Positions 48,700 through 61,189 of a DNA stretch of 64,000 nt are shown one piece after another. The notes beneath the pieces are model-generated. The model was given only the letters and a program-made list of their open reading frames with translations, was not told the DNA's origin and made no database searches. The number at the start of each line of letters is the position of its first letter. Within the stretch, counting starts at the first letter, position 1. The DNA is from Hedera helix (taxonomy: Eukaryota > Streptophyta > Magnoliopsida > Apiales > Araliaceae). The stretch covers positions 45,587,953 to 45,651,952 of the forward strand of contig OX359276.1 in assembly GCA_947179155.2 (NCBI GenBank), given 5' to 3'. Made by a program: the position numbers and the translations under genes.

Positions 48700-48985
48700 T
48701 ATAAGTAAATGAATTAAATATTATTAAATAATTAATAATATTAATAAATGAACAAAATATTATTAAATAATTAATAATATTATAAGGTTAGTAAAATATT
48801 ATTAAATAATTAATAATATTAGATAATTAATAAAATATTATTAAATAGTTAATAATATTAGATAATAATTAAAATATTATTAAATGATTAATAATATTGG
48901 ATACTTAATAAAATATTATTAAATAATTAATAATATTCAAAGACTAATAAAATATTATTAAATTATTAATAATATTAGATAAGTG
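48700..48985. repeat. Palindromic tandem array in LTR E
   Basis: About seven units, each with the core AATATTATTAAATAATTAAT followed by AATATT, are separated by 10-15 variable bases. Each core is an inverted repeat (AATATTATTAA facing TTAATAATATT), so every unit could form a hairpin. Confidence 0.8.
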
Positions 48986-50131
48986 TGTAATCTATTTTAA
49001 ATATTTAATATAAGTTTTATGTGATTGAAATATTATCAAGTGATGATAATATTTTCTAAGTGTTTATATATCTTTAACTACATGATTATTTGGTTAAGTG
49101 TTAGATGTGTAAGAAGTATAGATGTTATTATATAAATGCATATATGATGTTAATTTAAAGATCAACTAGATTAATTGTTAGGTCTACTCAAAGAGAATTA
49201 AATTGAATTGATTAGCAGTAGGCTACGTACGAGGCAAGTTGTTTAACCCTACTCATTTATTGTTGAACGAGTTTTTATACTTGTATTTATTGTCAGAGAT
49301 TGAAGAGGTTTAATTATTTAAAAGTATTTCACATCTATATTGTTTATAAAATCGCACTTAGTGCATTTGAAACTTAATAGTTCTTGATTCATGAACTGTA
49401 TTAAATTTTTCTAAAGCTAATTGTTCAGCTAGACATTGCTTGGTGCGGATTCTTATATTAAGTCTGAAAATTAAACAACCCTAAATAAGGGGATTTTATA
49501 TCGGGAAACCGACTTTGGCACCAGATGACTAAATGTAATGCATATACAACGGGTTGAATAGGTAATCCCCTTGAAAATCAAACCACTGAAAGGGTCAGAG
49601 AAAACTCTATTATACCCTCGTTAGTTCAAGGTCCTTGGTGACCACTCAATATTTTAAGATTCAAATATTCATGTTCAATGAAATTTGAGTCTTGTTTCTT
49701 TCACAATTGTTATATCTATTTTTGAAACATTTGATGTTATTTCCATTCATTCATGATATATTAAATCTCTATGATTATTCTTAAACTTGCTGAGCAAACT
49801 AGTTGCTCACACTTGCTATATCATGAACCATTTTCAGCTAGACCCGAATGCTCCAAGAAGGACAAGGAAAAAGGAAAAGCCAGAGCTTAATTTATGCATG
49901 TTAATTAACTGTTTAATATGTAATTACTGTTGGTAAATCTTTTGTAAAATCCTTAAGATAGGAACTGTTTATGTTATAGTTGATAGACCTTGGAATTGTA
50001 ACATTTTTGTAAGGAACCTTTATGTATTATTCCGCTAAGTTTAAATGCAAATTATGTATTTAATAGGTATTCAGTATTGTACAGTGAGAACCAAACCCGA
50101 GGTTATGGAACCCGGATTTGGGGTCGTCACA

Positions 50132-50280
50132 ATTATAATAATAGTAATAATAATAATAGTAAAAATTATAATCATAATACTAATAAACATAACAATAATA
50201 ATAGTAATAATAATAATAATAATAATATTAATAATAATAATACCAATGATAATTATAATAATAGTAATAATAATAATAAT

Positions 50281-50320
<40 letters not shown>

Positions 50321-50427
50321 GTAATAACAATAATAAAAGTAATTATTATAATAATTATAATTATAATACTAATAATCATAATAATAATAATAATAGTAAT
50401 AATTATAATAATAACAATAACAATAAC

Positions 50428-50463
<36 letters not shown>

Positions 50464-50673
50464 ACTACTACTACTACTACTACTACTAGTAGTAGTAGTT
50501 GTAGTAGTACTACTACTACTACTAAAAATAATAATTATAACAATTGTAATGATAATAATAACTATAATAATAATAGTAATAATATTAACAACAACAACAA
50601 CAATAATAATAATAGTAATAATAGTAGTAGTAGTAGTAGTAATAGTAGTAGTAGTAGTAATAATAATAATAAC

Positions 50674-50718
<45 letters not shown>

Positions 50719-50757
50719 TATAATAATAGTAACAACAACAACAACAACAACAACAAC

Positions 50758-50794
<37 letters not shown>

Positions 50795-50795
50795 G
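50132..50795. repeat. Giant TAA microsatellite, right half
   Basis: About 660 bp of trinucleotides, mainly TAA, with blocks of TAC, TAG and AAC. Long frames through it are simple-sequence artefacts (poly-Asn or poly-Ile). Confidence 0.95.
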
Positions 50796-52210
50796 GCTTG
50801 CAGTATTACCCCTTTTCCATAGAAAATGTTGTTCATGGATCATATTGATCGATGGTTAAAAATATTAGAGGTAAATAAATGCTACCAAATTTTTAATTTC
50901 ATTTTGTCAATAAAAAAAGGTGTGTGGGATACCCGAAAATACTATATTACACAAATTTAAATCCGTTATCGTTAATCAATTAATTGTTCAAACCTGTCAA
51001 GAACTAATTTTAAACTGAGAATGAGTAGAACACTAATATTTGTTTAAAAAAGAAACTATGACTGAATTGTTTAAATATAATATTTAATTATTATATTAAT
51101 TATACCGTGTCTTCACGAATTATTCTTAGTTTATATATATAAGACGTATATTACTAATTATTAGTAATATTTATAAAGCAATTTTTTCTGGACCGCAATT
51201 ACGCTAATATTTATAACAAATTATTATTCTGGACCACGCATACCGGAATTTCATCCGGAAAAATGGCATGAGTAGGATAAGATTCCATATCATCATTCAC
51301 CCTCTACGGGAGTGACTATGAAAAATTATTTTATGGTTGCGGGATATGATCATCTGATATTTTAGCATTATTTATATTAAGAGTGATCGATTTGATCGGT
51401 TTAATAAATAAAAAAATAAAAAAATAATCTAAATCTGTTATAAAAAATTAAAAATTAAAAATTTCTAAATATTAAAGTTAAATATTAATATATTAAATTT
51501 TAATTTAATATAAATTTATTTAATTTTAATTTTAATTTTAATTTATACAATTATTATAATTATATAATATATTACAATGGTTATTAATTATAAAATTTAT
51601 TTTATTTTAGATTTTTATAAATTATATTAATTTTAAAATTTAATATATCATCATTTGATTTTAAAAATTAAATTATATATTTAATTTTAAAGTGATAAAA
51701 ATAATTTGTAATAAATAAAAAACGAACATATAAATCTTAAACAATTTAATTTGTCTTATTATTTGATTGCATTCAAATTTTATAAACAATTAATACTCCT
51801 TTCAACACATTTATAGTGTCATCGTATATCACCACCTATTGAAGGAGTAGATTATATTAAGTCGCGAACGCATCACACATGGCGCGTAGACGGAGAATCA
51901 GTATCATTAAAGTCAAAGTAAACAAATCAGATGGTGGGGATTGTGTGTACATAGATCGTGGACATGCATTAAACACAACAGCGTGTCCGCTGAAAATAAT
52001 AGCAATATGTACATTTCCCCAAACAAACAAAGCCAGCACCCCATTTATGAATCACCACCTATCACCCACCCTCTCTCTTAATTTCTCTCTCTATATGTAA
52101 TATGTAATATGTAACATGTAATGCAGTGACAACAAATATATATTTATATATATATATATATACCTTTCAATCCCTTATAGATATAGAGGGGAGGAGTAAG
52201 AAATTAAAGA
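50796..52210. other. Intergenic and upstream region of the 52.2-kb gene
   Basis: AT-rich DNA. A (TA)n tract at about 52138-52162 lies about 50 bp before the start codon of the next gene and may include its TATA element. Confidence 0.4.
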
Positions 52211-52678
52211 ATGGAAGGGGTTTCAACACGAGTGTACAAGGGATTGAAAGGTTACAGGAAAAGAATAGGATACGAACGCCTCACTACTGCAACCGGCCGG
52301 AGAGGTAAGAGCCCACAGCCGGAGGAGTTGGGAGCCGCTGGATCCAACCGGAAGAGGCGGTGGAGGGTAAAGATCACACCTAAGCTAAAGCTGAGCTTCT
52401 TCTCGCCCAAGAAGTTATTCACCGGAATACGAGACGCTTACGTCAAGATGATGCTGAGAATTGCTAATTCCAGAGCGGTTGGTGTTAGCGGCTACGGTAA
52501 CGGTTTTGGCGGGGAGGGTTGTTTTGTGACCCGCCCGGTGAAGGAGTATGATGAGAAAATGTTAGTTGAGCTGTACAAGTCGATTTTAAAGGCTCAGAGC
52601 CAGTTGGTGCCCCGTAATGATACCGGAAGTGGGTCCGAGATCGTTTGTCGGCGCCCGACGGAAACTGTAATGAAATAA
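52211..52678 (+). CDS. Small basic plant protein of unknown function
   Basis: A single-exon frame of 155 codons, starting MEGVSTRVYKGLKGYRKRIG. The N-terminal half is strongly basic. A central conserved-looking block reads RRWRVKITPKLKLSFFSPKK followed by LFTGIRDAYVKMMLRIANS. The last third has YDEKMLVELYKSILKAQSQL and a variable tail. The W-R-V-K-I/K-L-F-S-P-K-K layout is one I associate with a family of small uncharacterised angiosperm proteins, but I cannot name a domain. GC content over the frame is clearly above the surrounding DNA, supporting a real gene. There is no signal peptide, membrane segment or obvious catalytic motif. No neighbour gives a hint of role. Confidence 0.75.
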   Translation: MEGVSTRVYKGLKGYRKRIGYERLTTATGRRGKSPQPEELGAAGSNRKRRWRVKITPKLKLSFFSPKKLFTGIRDAYVKMMLRIANSRAVGVSGYGNGFGGEGCFVTRPVKEYDEKMLVELYKSILKAQSQLVPRNDTGSGSEIVCRRPTETVMK

Positions 52679-55210
52679 CTTCTTGTAGTAGTAAGTTCAG
52701 AGTAATTTTTCTTACTGATTTTTTTTTTTTATAAAAAATATTACTCCTGTGTCCCGTAATAAATGCAGTACTATTATAGTATTGATAAATTGAGTAATTT
52801 ATAAAGATGTAGATCTGATGCATAGCATTATGGGCATCATTCATTGATTATCAATACATTTCCATATTCCTTATAAGAAATTGATATTTTTATAAATTAA
52901 TTTAATATTTTTATAAAATTAAATAAAATTTATTCGTAAAAATATTAAATTAATTTATAAAAATATTGTTTTTTATATAAAATTAATATTTTAACAAAAT
53001 TAAATAAAATTCATTTATAGAAATATTTAAGTATAAGTATATAATATTTAAATATTATATCTATCTTAATTATTAAAAAATAAAATATAATATTAAAATT
53101 TATGTTATATCTTATTTTTTAATAGTTAAGATAAATGTAATATTTAATTTTGAAAAATTATAAATTTATTTATTTTGCTTATTTGACTCATTTATTTGGA
53201 TTAAAGATGAAATGAGATGAAATTATATTTATTTATCTTATATATGAAAAAAAGTGAATAAAAAAAAAGAATAAATATAAAAAAATTCTTTAATTTTATG
53301 TTTAGATGTTAAATTTATAGTCTTGTCCTGTGAAAACATCAATTCCATCATTAAAAAAAGCGGATCATTATATATTTATTTGCATGTGGTGTATTTTTAA
53401 TTTTTAACCATTCTATAACATATCTGATAAATACACCATTTTTTTTTCTCTTTGTACTTCACTGTAAGTTTAGAATTTACTAGATTTTGATCAATTCCAT
53501 TTGTTTCAAAATTAAAATTAAAAATGTATTTATAAAATAATTATTTTTAAATAAAATTTTACGTTTTTCAAATATAACTATAGTATCAAGTATGAACTTC
53601 TTTTTTCTCTTTTAATTTTTTTAATACATATTTAAGGATAAAAATATTATTTTTAGTAACACTTTTTAACGGTATAATTATTTATGACAAATTATATTTT
53701 GTTGTTAATTATTTGTAATAAATTTTATTTTATCATTAAATATAGTATTTTTATAGTAAAATGTGTATTAAAAAAAATTAGAGCAGCAGGAATCCTAGTG
53801 TCTTCTTTTTGTAAGAATTTACTAGCTAGCGGGGGCTATGAACTATGATGGTAGAAATGATAAAACGAGAAAATAATATCTAATCAAAACTATTATATTA
53901 TTACTTTATAATTGTTTACTAGAAATGTATTTTTTTTCTAAAATGGAGTAAATAAATAAAAATATTTCTCTACTTTAAAAACGACAGGAGTATATATATA
54001 ATTAATGCTTGGGTTGGTAGGAAATATAAGAAAGCTGATTGATACTCCACAAGAAGTCGTTAGGTGGGAGCTCTTATGATTCACACATTTGCTAGCTAGT
54101 AGTCCAATGTAGTAGTATACATCTTGTCTCTAATAAATTTTCTAGTAGATTTTTTTTTTAATTAAACCGTATCTTGCATGAGAAATTATTTTATGTTTTT
54201 AAAATAAATAAGTATGAAATAATTTTTCATCTTATTTTAGGAGTATGGACTATTTTCTCGTGGAAGACACGATTTAATTTTAAAAAAAATCTTTTAATTT
54301 TTTTTCCACTTATTTGTGTTATCAATTTTAATAATTATAATATATCAAATTGTCATATTACATTTGTAGAAAATATAATATTATCATTACATAACAATAT
54401 AAATATACAACTCTATTTAACGCAAAAAAAAGAAGAAGTATAAAACATTAAAGAAAGAAAATAATAAAATTAGTAAAAATTATTATAAAGTAGGTTTCTA
54501 TAATAAAATACTCCATATAAAACAAAACAAATAAAGTTTCCAGTTACTATTGTAGAGTGTTTATGTTTATTCATATAAGATATAAAAGCAAATGTTAGTT
54601 TATATATAGTCTATTTATTAATTATAAATTTGTACATAATAAATTAATGAAATTAATTAGCTATGTAATGTGTTGAGTGACTCAGGTAATAATATAGCAT
54701 AAAAAATAATAAAAATACAGTTAAGGTATGAAAAAGAAAAAGAAAAAAGTTATGGCACCGAAGTCACCAAACACATGAATTCATTCTCTCCCATAATTAC
54801 TCCAAGTATATCCACAATATACTGCTATGAGATTTCACATCTACGCAGGGAAAAATTAGGAGAAAAGCTTCATTTGGCATAGATAATTACAACAATAAAA
54901 AGAAAGCCTCAAATCTCTCTTCTTCTTCTTCTTTTTTATTTTCCTTTTATCACTATATTATGGTCAAATTTAACCGTGAATTGCAGATCTAGAGCTGGTT
55001 GTTTGATACATTATTTCATCTTTTTTTTTCCTTTTTTCTTTCTACTCTGGTAATGAGATTCAAACATCGACAATGTAATATGGGTGTCTCCAGACTTTGG
55101 CCATTTCATGCTATTTATAGCTTCCATTACGATTTTCAGTAATTACGAACCATTTCATCTCCTCGTCTTGTTGATCTTGTTTAGCGTATTGCTCCAAATG
55201 TTATCAAAAG
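52679..55210. other. Intergenic, no gene seen
   Basis: Very AT-rich. The stretch 52860-53130 is full of self-complementary AATATTTTTATAAA-type repeats and is probably a degraded foldback element. No coding frame is convincing. Confidence 0.4.
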
Positions 55211-55214
55211 GGTT

Positions 55215-55404
55215 CTCTTAACATGTGTCCTAAGGGTACATGCTAAGCACACGGTTCAAGAGAATATTCTCTTGAACTGTGTGCTTATTCTCTTGAATTT
55301 GGTGCAAATGCAGAAATCAAGAGAATAAGCACACAGTTCAAGAAAATATTCTCTTGAATCGTGTGCTTATCATGTGCCCTTAGGGCACATGTTAAGTTTT
55401 CCCT
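55215..55404. mobile_element. Hierarchically palindromic MITE
   Basis: The outer arms GGGTTCTCTTAACATGTG and CACATGTTAAGTTTTCCC pair with few mismatches. Inside, two further near-perfect palindromes of about 38 bp each (GCACACGGTTCAAGAGAATA and its complement, centred on AATATT) are separated by a 25-bp spacer. The whole could fold into a cross-shaped structure. The TSD could not be read with certainty. Confidence 0.75.
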
Positions 55405-56565
55405 ATTAGTATTGATTAAACAACTTTTAAGTTTTGATAGAGACTAGTGACATAATCTTACACAACCCAATTACTTGTAAAATTATTACTTGAATATATC
55501 TATGTCCAGTTTTCACATGTAAAAATACACAAACCTACCTAAAATAATAGTACAAGTATTCTCCTCATATCTCTCTACAACATTTTCTCTTTCTTCTCTA
55601 TATACTACTTTTATCACCTCTGTATGTCGTTGAATATAAAAGTGGATGTACTATATTCCATGACCAAATATATAGCAGCCCTGGCCCAATAATAATTCCA
55701 GCATTTAAACCATCTCTAGAATATGGTTACTACTAAACCAATCCTAATTGATGATATAATACAAGATAGTGCTAGATAGTGAGAGTGTTTATTGGTAAAA
55801 GATTATACCGCATTGGTCTAAATCGTATCGAACCAGCTATTACATATTTTAAAAAATAAATACTTATACCTAAATACCATGATACTACCCATACCTCCTA
55901 ATTCTGTACAGGTACTAGTTATTTATCGACTCTTTTTTCTAAATAGGTTTTATGGTGTGACAAGCCACTTTGGCTATTTTGCAAATGACAGAAAAGCAAT
56001 CAAAATAATTGCTAAGTGCTAATCATAATGTAATTGAAAACTTTTGTTATTCTCCACTAGTCCACTTCCTACTTTGTTCCTCTAAAGACCGACTTTTATT
56101 TCAACCGCGACGAATCCAAAACTTCCACCCACCTCATGGCACCAACGCCCGCCACCAAAGTCAATCCCAACATCGCTGGTCATATGATGCCCCCTCTCTA
56201 TTAGAATAAACAATCTTCTTCAATTATATATATAATTGTCTATGTCAATCAGTTGTTAAGAGTAATTAAAATCGACTTGCCGCAAGAAAGATGAACGACA
56301 TGACCGATTACGGGTAATTTTGGCTTACCGTAAGAGTAGTGATATAGATAAAATTATGCGTAAATTAATCTGCCGCAATAAGGATGAGCAGAAAAATCAA
56401 TCCACAACAAATTTATCTAGACGTTTCTCTTTAGAGTCTCTAAACGTTAAATTTATATTTTTATTTATCGTTAGAACTTCTACCAACAAATAATTTAACA
56501 AATAAATTATTCTCTATTTTAATCGTTAAAATAGTACTACTAACATATATTTATTATAAATGCAG

Positions 56566-56601
<36 letters not shown>

Positions 56602-57574
56602 AACACGTTTATGCATTTTTACTGTAGAATGTGTTTCTCTTGGATGATAGCAGACATAATGAAGAAGAAAGACTTGACATAATGACGAAGAAAGACATTG
56701 GAGACAGGGATTTTGAGAGATGGGACGGTGAGAAAAAGTGCGCAGGAGACTCGTTAATCCGTGAGTAATTATTCGGCGGTGCAATTATTACAGTGTTTTA
56801 TATTATTTAAAATAAAATAATATATTTTAAATATTAAAATGATAATATATAAATAATATAGAATATTCCGAAAAATATAATAATATAGTGCTTTCTGACT
56901 AAAAAATTGATTTTACGCAACAGTTAACCCAACATATACACAGGGTATGTACATATATATACACGGTATGTACATATATATACACATGCTATATACATAA
57001 AATTGTACGAACCAGAATTTTAAAATTGAATGCCGGATGATATCGAACCGAATCAGGCTGTACCTATAATTTACCAAATTTTTAAAACACCCTAGACAAA
57101 TATTTAACATAAAATATTCATATTTGTATTCTTCATTTTATGCAATACAATATAATATAAATAAATATCTTCTCAAAATAAAATTTTAAAAATTTCAAAT
57201 TATTATTATTTTTTTATTTCTTGTACAGTGTTAAATTAATAATTAAAATAATATGTACTTAATCAAATAAAAATTAAAAATAATATACAATCAACCAAAT
57301 AAAATAATAAAACTAAACATAATATTTGTATATAATTTTTTCTGATGTATATCATAAAATACATATAAAAGATGTATACTTAATTAATATTAATAATTTG
57401 TAATAATGTATATCAGTATTAAATAAAAAACTTATAAACAAATACAAATATAGTATACGAATTTTCAAAACAAATATTGGATATTTCCAAATTTGAATCA
57501 CTTAGGTCTAGAATTGCTGATGCTCGACGCCACCATGCCATCCTACTTTGATCATAATGTTTTAATCACATACT
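55405..57574. other. Intergenic, no gene seen
   Basis: AT-rich spacer with a (CT)n(AT)n compound microsatellite at about 56568-56600 and ACATATATATACAC-type repeats near 56935-56990. Confidence 0.4.
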
Positions 57575-58125
57575 TCCTTTGTGACGCCCCCAAATCTAGG
57601 CCCACACAGCCTAAACTTGAGTCGTCAAAAGACTACAACAAAATTATTACAACAAAGCACAACGTACAACAATACCGTGTATAATAATACACAACTAAGT
57701 CTTCACTATTATTGCCATACTATTTTACAACACGTGAAGACTATGATAGCTATTCCTCGGACCCTCACTCCATCCCCCGGCTAGACCCAGCTACGTTCTC
57801 ATCTCCTGTTGAAAAATAATGGAACAAAAGGGTGAGCTCAAATAGCCCAGTAAGAAATATCATGACTAAGATAATGACGAATAAATTATCATTAGCCTTC
57901 AACAGGTGAGTTCTTGATAGAATACAACAGAATACAAGGTGTATATCAAAAACTGCAGTTAAATTCTTAAACAATGTTCAGATCAATAATAGCGGCGGAA
58001 TGAGCAATCTATTAGAAGAATAATGTAGACTATAATGTCCACGCGCTTCTCTTTTTCGTAAAAACATCATCAACTTTTATCATCTGAAATACCATTAGTC
58101 AAGATAATACAAATTCACAGTTCCT

Positions 58126-58385
58126 GGTCATAATCATGCAAATCAACAGTTCATCTATGCATTACGGGCCAAAGAGAACATTCAATATAGCACCAGCGGT
58201 CATGATTATACCAGATTCAGCCTTTGGTCATAATCATACCAAACAACAGTTCATCTATGCACTACGGGCCAAAGAGAACTTTCAATATAACAACAACGGT
58301 CATGATTATACCAGATTCAGCCTTTGGTCATAATCATACCAAACAACAGTTCATCTATGCACTACGGGCCAAAGAGAACTTTCAC
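58126..58385. repeat. 100-bp tandem repeat in LTR D, about 2.6 copies
   Basis: ACAGTTCATCTATGC recurs at 58146, 58246 and 58346. The second and third units are nearly identical. Confidence 0.88.
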
Positions 58386-59561
58386 TACGTGCCATAAAAG
58401 ACACCGAACAGATGTATCGCCTTTAACCTAATATATCGCCTTTAACCTATCATCTGTTCAACAAATATATCACATCTGTGCCCCCGGCCATAGATATTCA
58501 CAACAGCTTGATTCTTGATGATTAGTACAAATAATAGTGATACAATTGATGAACAGAAGAAACAGGATAAACAATAAGTATCGGAAGTTTACTTTGTGCA
58601 GATTCAAATAATGTCCAAATTGTCAACATGATGTGGAGTGAAATTTAAAAATGTTATTCAAGATTCTCAGTTCAGAATAACGGTTACAGTTCAATAGAAA
58701 GATTCAGAAAATAGGAAGGTTCAGTTGAAATAATGAAGTTCAACTATTATGGAACATATAATATTTTCAGGAATTATAGAAGCAATAGTTCCATAATAAG
58801 TTTCGATTCAGGAGTATGAAAGAAAATAATATCCCTTACCGTAGCAAGTTCAAGAGTGTAAAAAAAATGACATTTCTTACCATAGTAAGTTTAAGAATAT
58901 GAAGGAAAATGACATCCCTTACCGTAGTAAGTTCAAGAGTGTAAAAAAATGACATTTCTTACCTTAACACGTGACTGGATATTGATTTAAATGAGATTGA
59001 TCAACCTATATATTTATAATAAAATTAGTAATTACAACATGTAAACTTCAAAGTGTATGATAACTCGTATATTATGAACTATCAAAATTATATATATTTA
59101 ACATAATTTTTGTAGTATAATATAACTACTTTTAAATAGTTTTAAAAATAATATTCCAAAATAAATCTTCCAAAGAAAGCTTTTAAAAATGAATCTTCTT
59201 AAAGAAGAGTCTTCTAAAGGAAGATTTGTGAATACCGTGAAAAAATAGGAATTTATAAAATTACTACTCTTTAATAAAAGACTTACTTGAAAAATTCCTG
59301 CACTCCTTTTGGCTTTCAAACACTCAAAATAAGCTTACTATTCTCAGAGAAAACTCATAAAATTCTTATAGAAAAATTTTATGTTTTAGGTGTGATTTTT
59401 CTATTCAGCTGAACAAGCTATTTATAGGAGAAAAGAAGTTACTATGCGTGGTAGGTGAACAGAAAAAAATTCAGCAGAGGCTGCTGCGCAGCCTCCACCA
59501 ACCCATTCCCAGCAAACACATTTCTCACATTTCATGTGGGCCCCACAGTGGGTCCCACATG

Positions 59562-59645
59562 TTTCTTACTATTCACTTACTATTCACGTTACTATTCACG
59601 TCACTATTCACGTTACTATTCACGTCACTATTCACATTACTATTT
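59562..59645. repeat. Short tandem array of ACTATTCAC units in LTR D
   Basis: Seven or so units of about 12 bp alternate CACGTTACTATT and CACGTCACTATT. On the sense (minus) strand it lies just upstream of the TATA box, in U3. Confidence 0.85.
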
Positions 59646-60729
59646 CAAATAGTAAAATTAATTATTTTATTTTTTTATTTATTTATTTATTCTTCCTGTG
59701 AGTCCAACATATAAAATAATGTTACCATAATAATGTAAGAAACACGTTACATATTTTTATTAATTTAATAATATAAATTACAGTATATTTGCTACTGTGA
59801 CAATTATTAGATTCAATAATTTTAAACTACAGTGCACCAACAATTATTGACTCGATGATATGAAATACAGTGTAATGACAATTATTGAATCAATAATGCA
59901 AAATACTGTGTAGCAACAATAATTGAATTGATAATATAAAATATTATGCAGTGACAATTATTGATGAAATGATGCGTAACAGTTACGGTGTCAATAATAT
60001 GAGACACTGTGCAATACCGTGTGCTACTGTAGAATACCGTGTGCCACAATAAAATACCATAAATTACCGTATGCTACTATTCTTTTATCACCGGTATTTT
60101 AACAGTTAACACCGTTGACTATTTTTATTTAAAAAGGTTACTTCTGTCGTTTTCTATATCCGACAATTATTCCGTTGTGGGGTCCACCAATAATTAGTTA
60201 TTTCGGCGCCGTCGTACGGCCCGAATATTCCCCGACAAAACGAATATTGTCCGACAAAATAAAATTTGCACATAACATCCTTAACTTTCAATTTTGTTAA
60301 TTTAACCACTTATTGTTTCAGGAAAAATATATATGAAGAAAAATTAAATTTTATATTTCATAAAATTCGGGGTCTTACATCCTTCCTTCGTTTCATGATA
60401 AAAATTTTGGTTAATTTTTTATGTATATTAAAAAAGATAATAAAATGACAAAATTATCTATATTTAAATTCTTATTTAATTGTATAATTTTATGTATATA
60501 ACTAGTGATAATCCATAAATATATATAGAGAATAGAAATATGACAATTAATACTAAAGATACTTTTGTCAAATTATTATAAAAAATATATTATTTATGAT
60601 GAGTAGACATTTAACTTGAGAGTACCTAAAATAGTAATAAGAATTTTTATGGAGTATTAAGTTAGAACAACAACTGGCTTCAATGTTATAAGGGACCAAA
60701 TCTTTTATAATAAAATTTTTATGTATCTC

Positions 60730-60862
60730 TATTACGAGATCTATAACGATATTTTTTAAGATCTATGACGACAGTTTGTCCCGTTGCCGTAGTCTTATTC
60801 TATTGTGACAGGACAAATTATCATCATAAACTCTAAAAATTGTCGCTATAAGTCTCGTAATA
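60730..60862. mobile_element. Palindromic MITE, related in style to 27993-28140
   Basis: TATTACGAGATCTATAACGA at the left and TCGCTATAAGTCTCGTAATA at the right are near-complementary. Inner motifs CTATGACGACAG and TGACAGGACAAATT form a second weaker pairing. It shares the CTATAACGA motif with the element at 27993. Confidence 0.6.
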
Positions 60863-61189
60863 AAATGATTAAAAAAAAATGCAAAATGATATGTATAGTT
60901 ATAATTAGTTACAATTATTGAACATCTCATCATAATATATGATTGATCATCTATTAATACTAGTTTAGTAGCTTTTGTTAACAAAATTCTTCAAAATTTA
61001 GAATTAATATAAACATACCTTTTTGGGATTTTTTTTCCCTTCATAATATTCTTTCAAAATTAACTTTGAAAATTATAAAATCATGCATCGATAACAAACA
61101 TTAATTAACCCTCCAAGGCAGAAATCAAAATGGTCTCTCATTTTGTAAGGGACATAATATAAGAAAAATAATGTGAGTGAGGAAGAGAA

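Larger units (their letters stand above)
41417..50131 (+). mobile_element. Long solo LTR E, host of a transposon nest
   Basis: Begins TGTAATAACC and ends GGGGTCGTCACA, the same TG...CA termini as the LTR A-D group. ATTAT flanks both sides (41412-41416 and 50132-50136), although a match is easier by chance inside a TAA repeat. Net of insertions it is about 4.1 kb. A TATAAATA box at 46710-46717, followed by GA-rich leader-like DNA, marks the promoter and R region. It carries the Copia solo LTR (41756-43298), solo LTR C (43592-46602) and an hAT MITE (47556-48122). No gag-pol, primer site or purine tract was seen. Confidence 0.65.
57580..60379 (-). mobile_element. Solo LTR D, gypsy-like family, with 5-bp TSD
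   Basis: Plus-strand ends are TGTGACGCCCCC and GGGGTCTTACA, the complement of the termini of LTR C. The target duplication TCCTT is perfect (57575-57579 and 60380-60384). The TATAAATA box is on the minus strand (59426-59419). No coding, primer site or purine tract is present. Length is 2.8 kb. Confidence 0.88.

Noticed and set aside
50045..50859. Long open frames of poly-Ile or poly-Asn on both strands
   Set aside because: They are translations of the TAA microsatellite; any frame through a TAA/TTA repeat without stops looks open. The same holds for 41132-41428.
52738..53992. Possible large Stowaway-like element with ends near TACTCCTGTGTCCCG and GACAGGAGTA
   Set aside because: The ends pair weakly, the span (1.25 kb) is long for Stowaway, and the interior gave no support.
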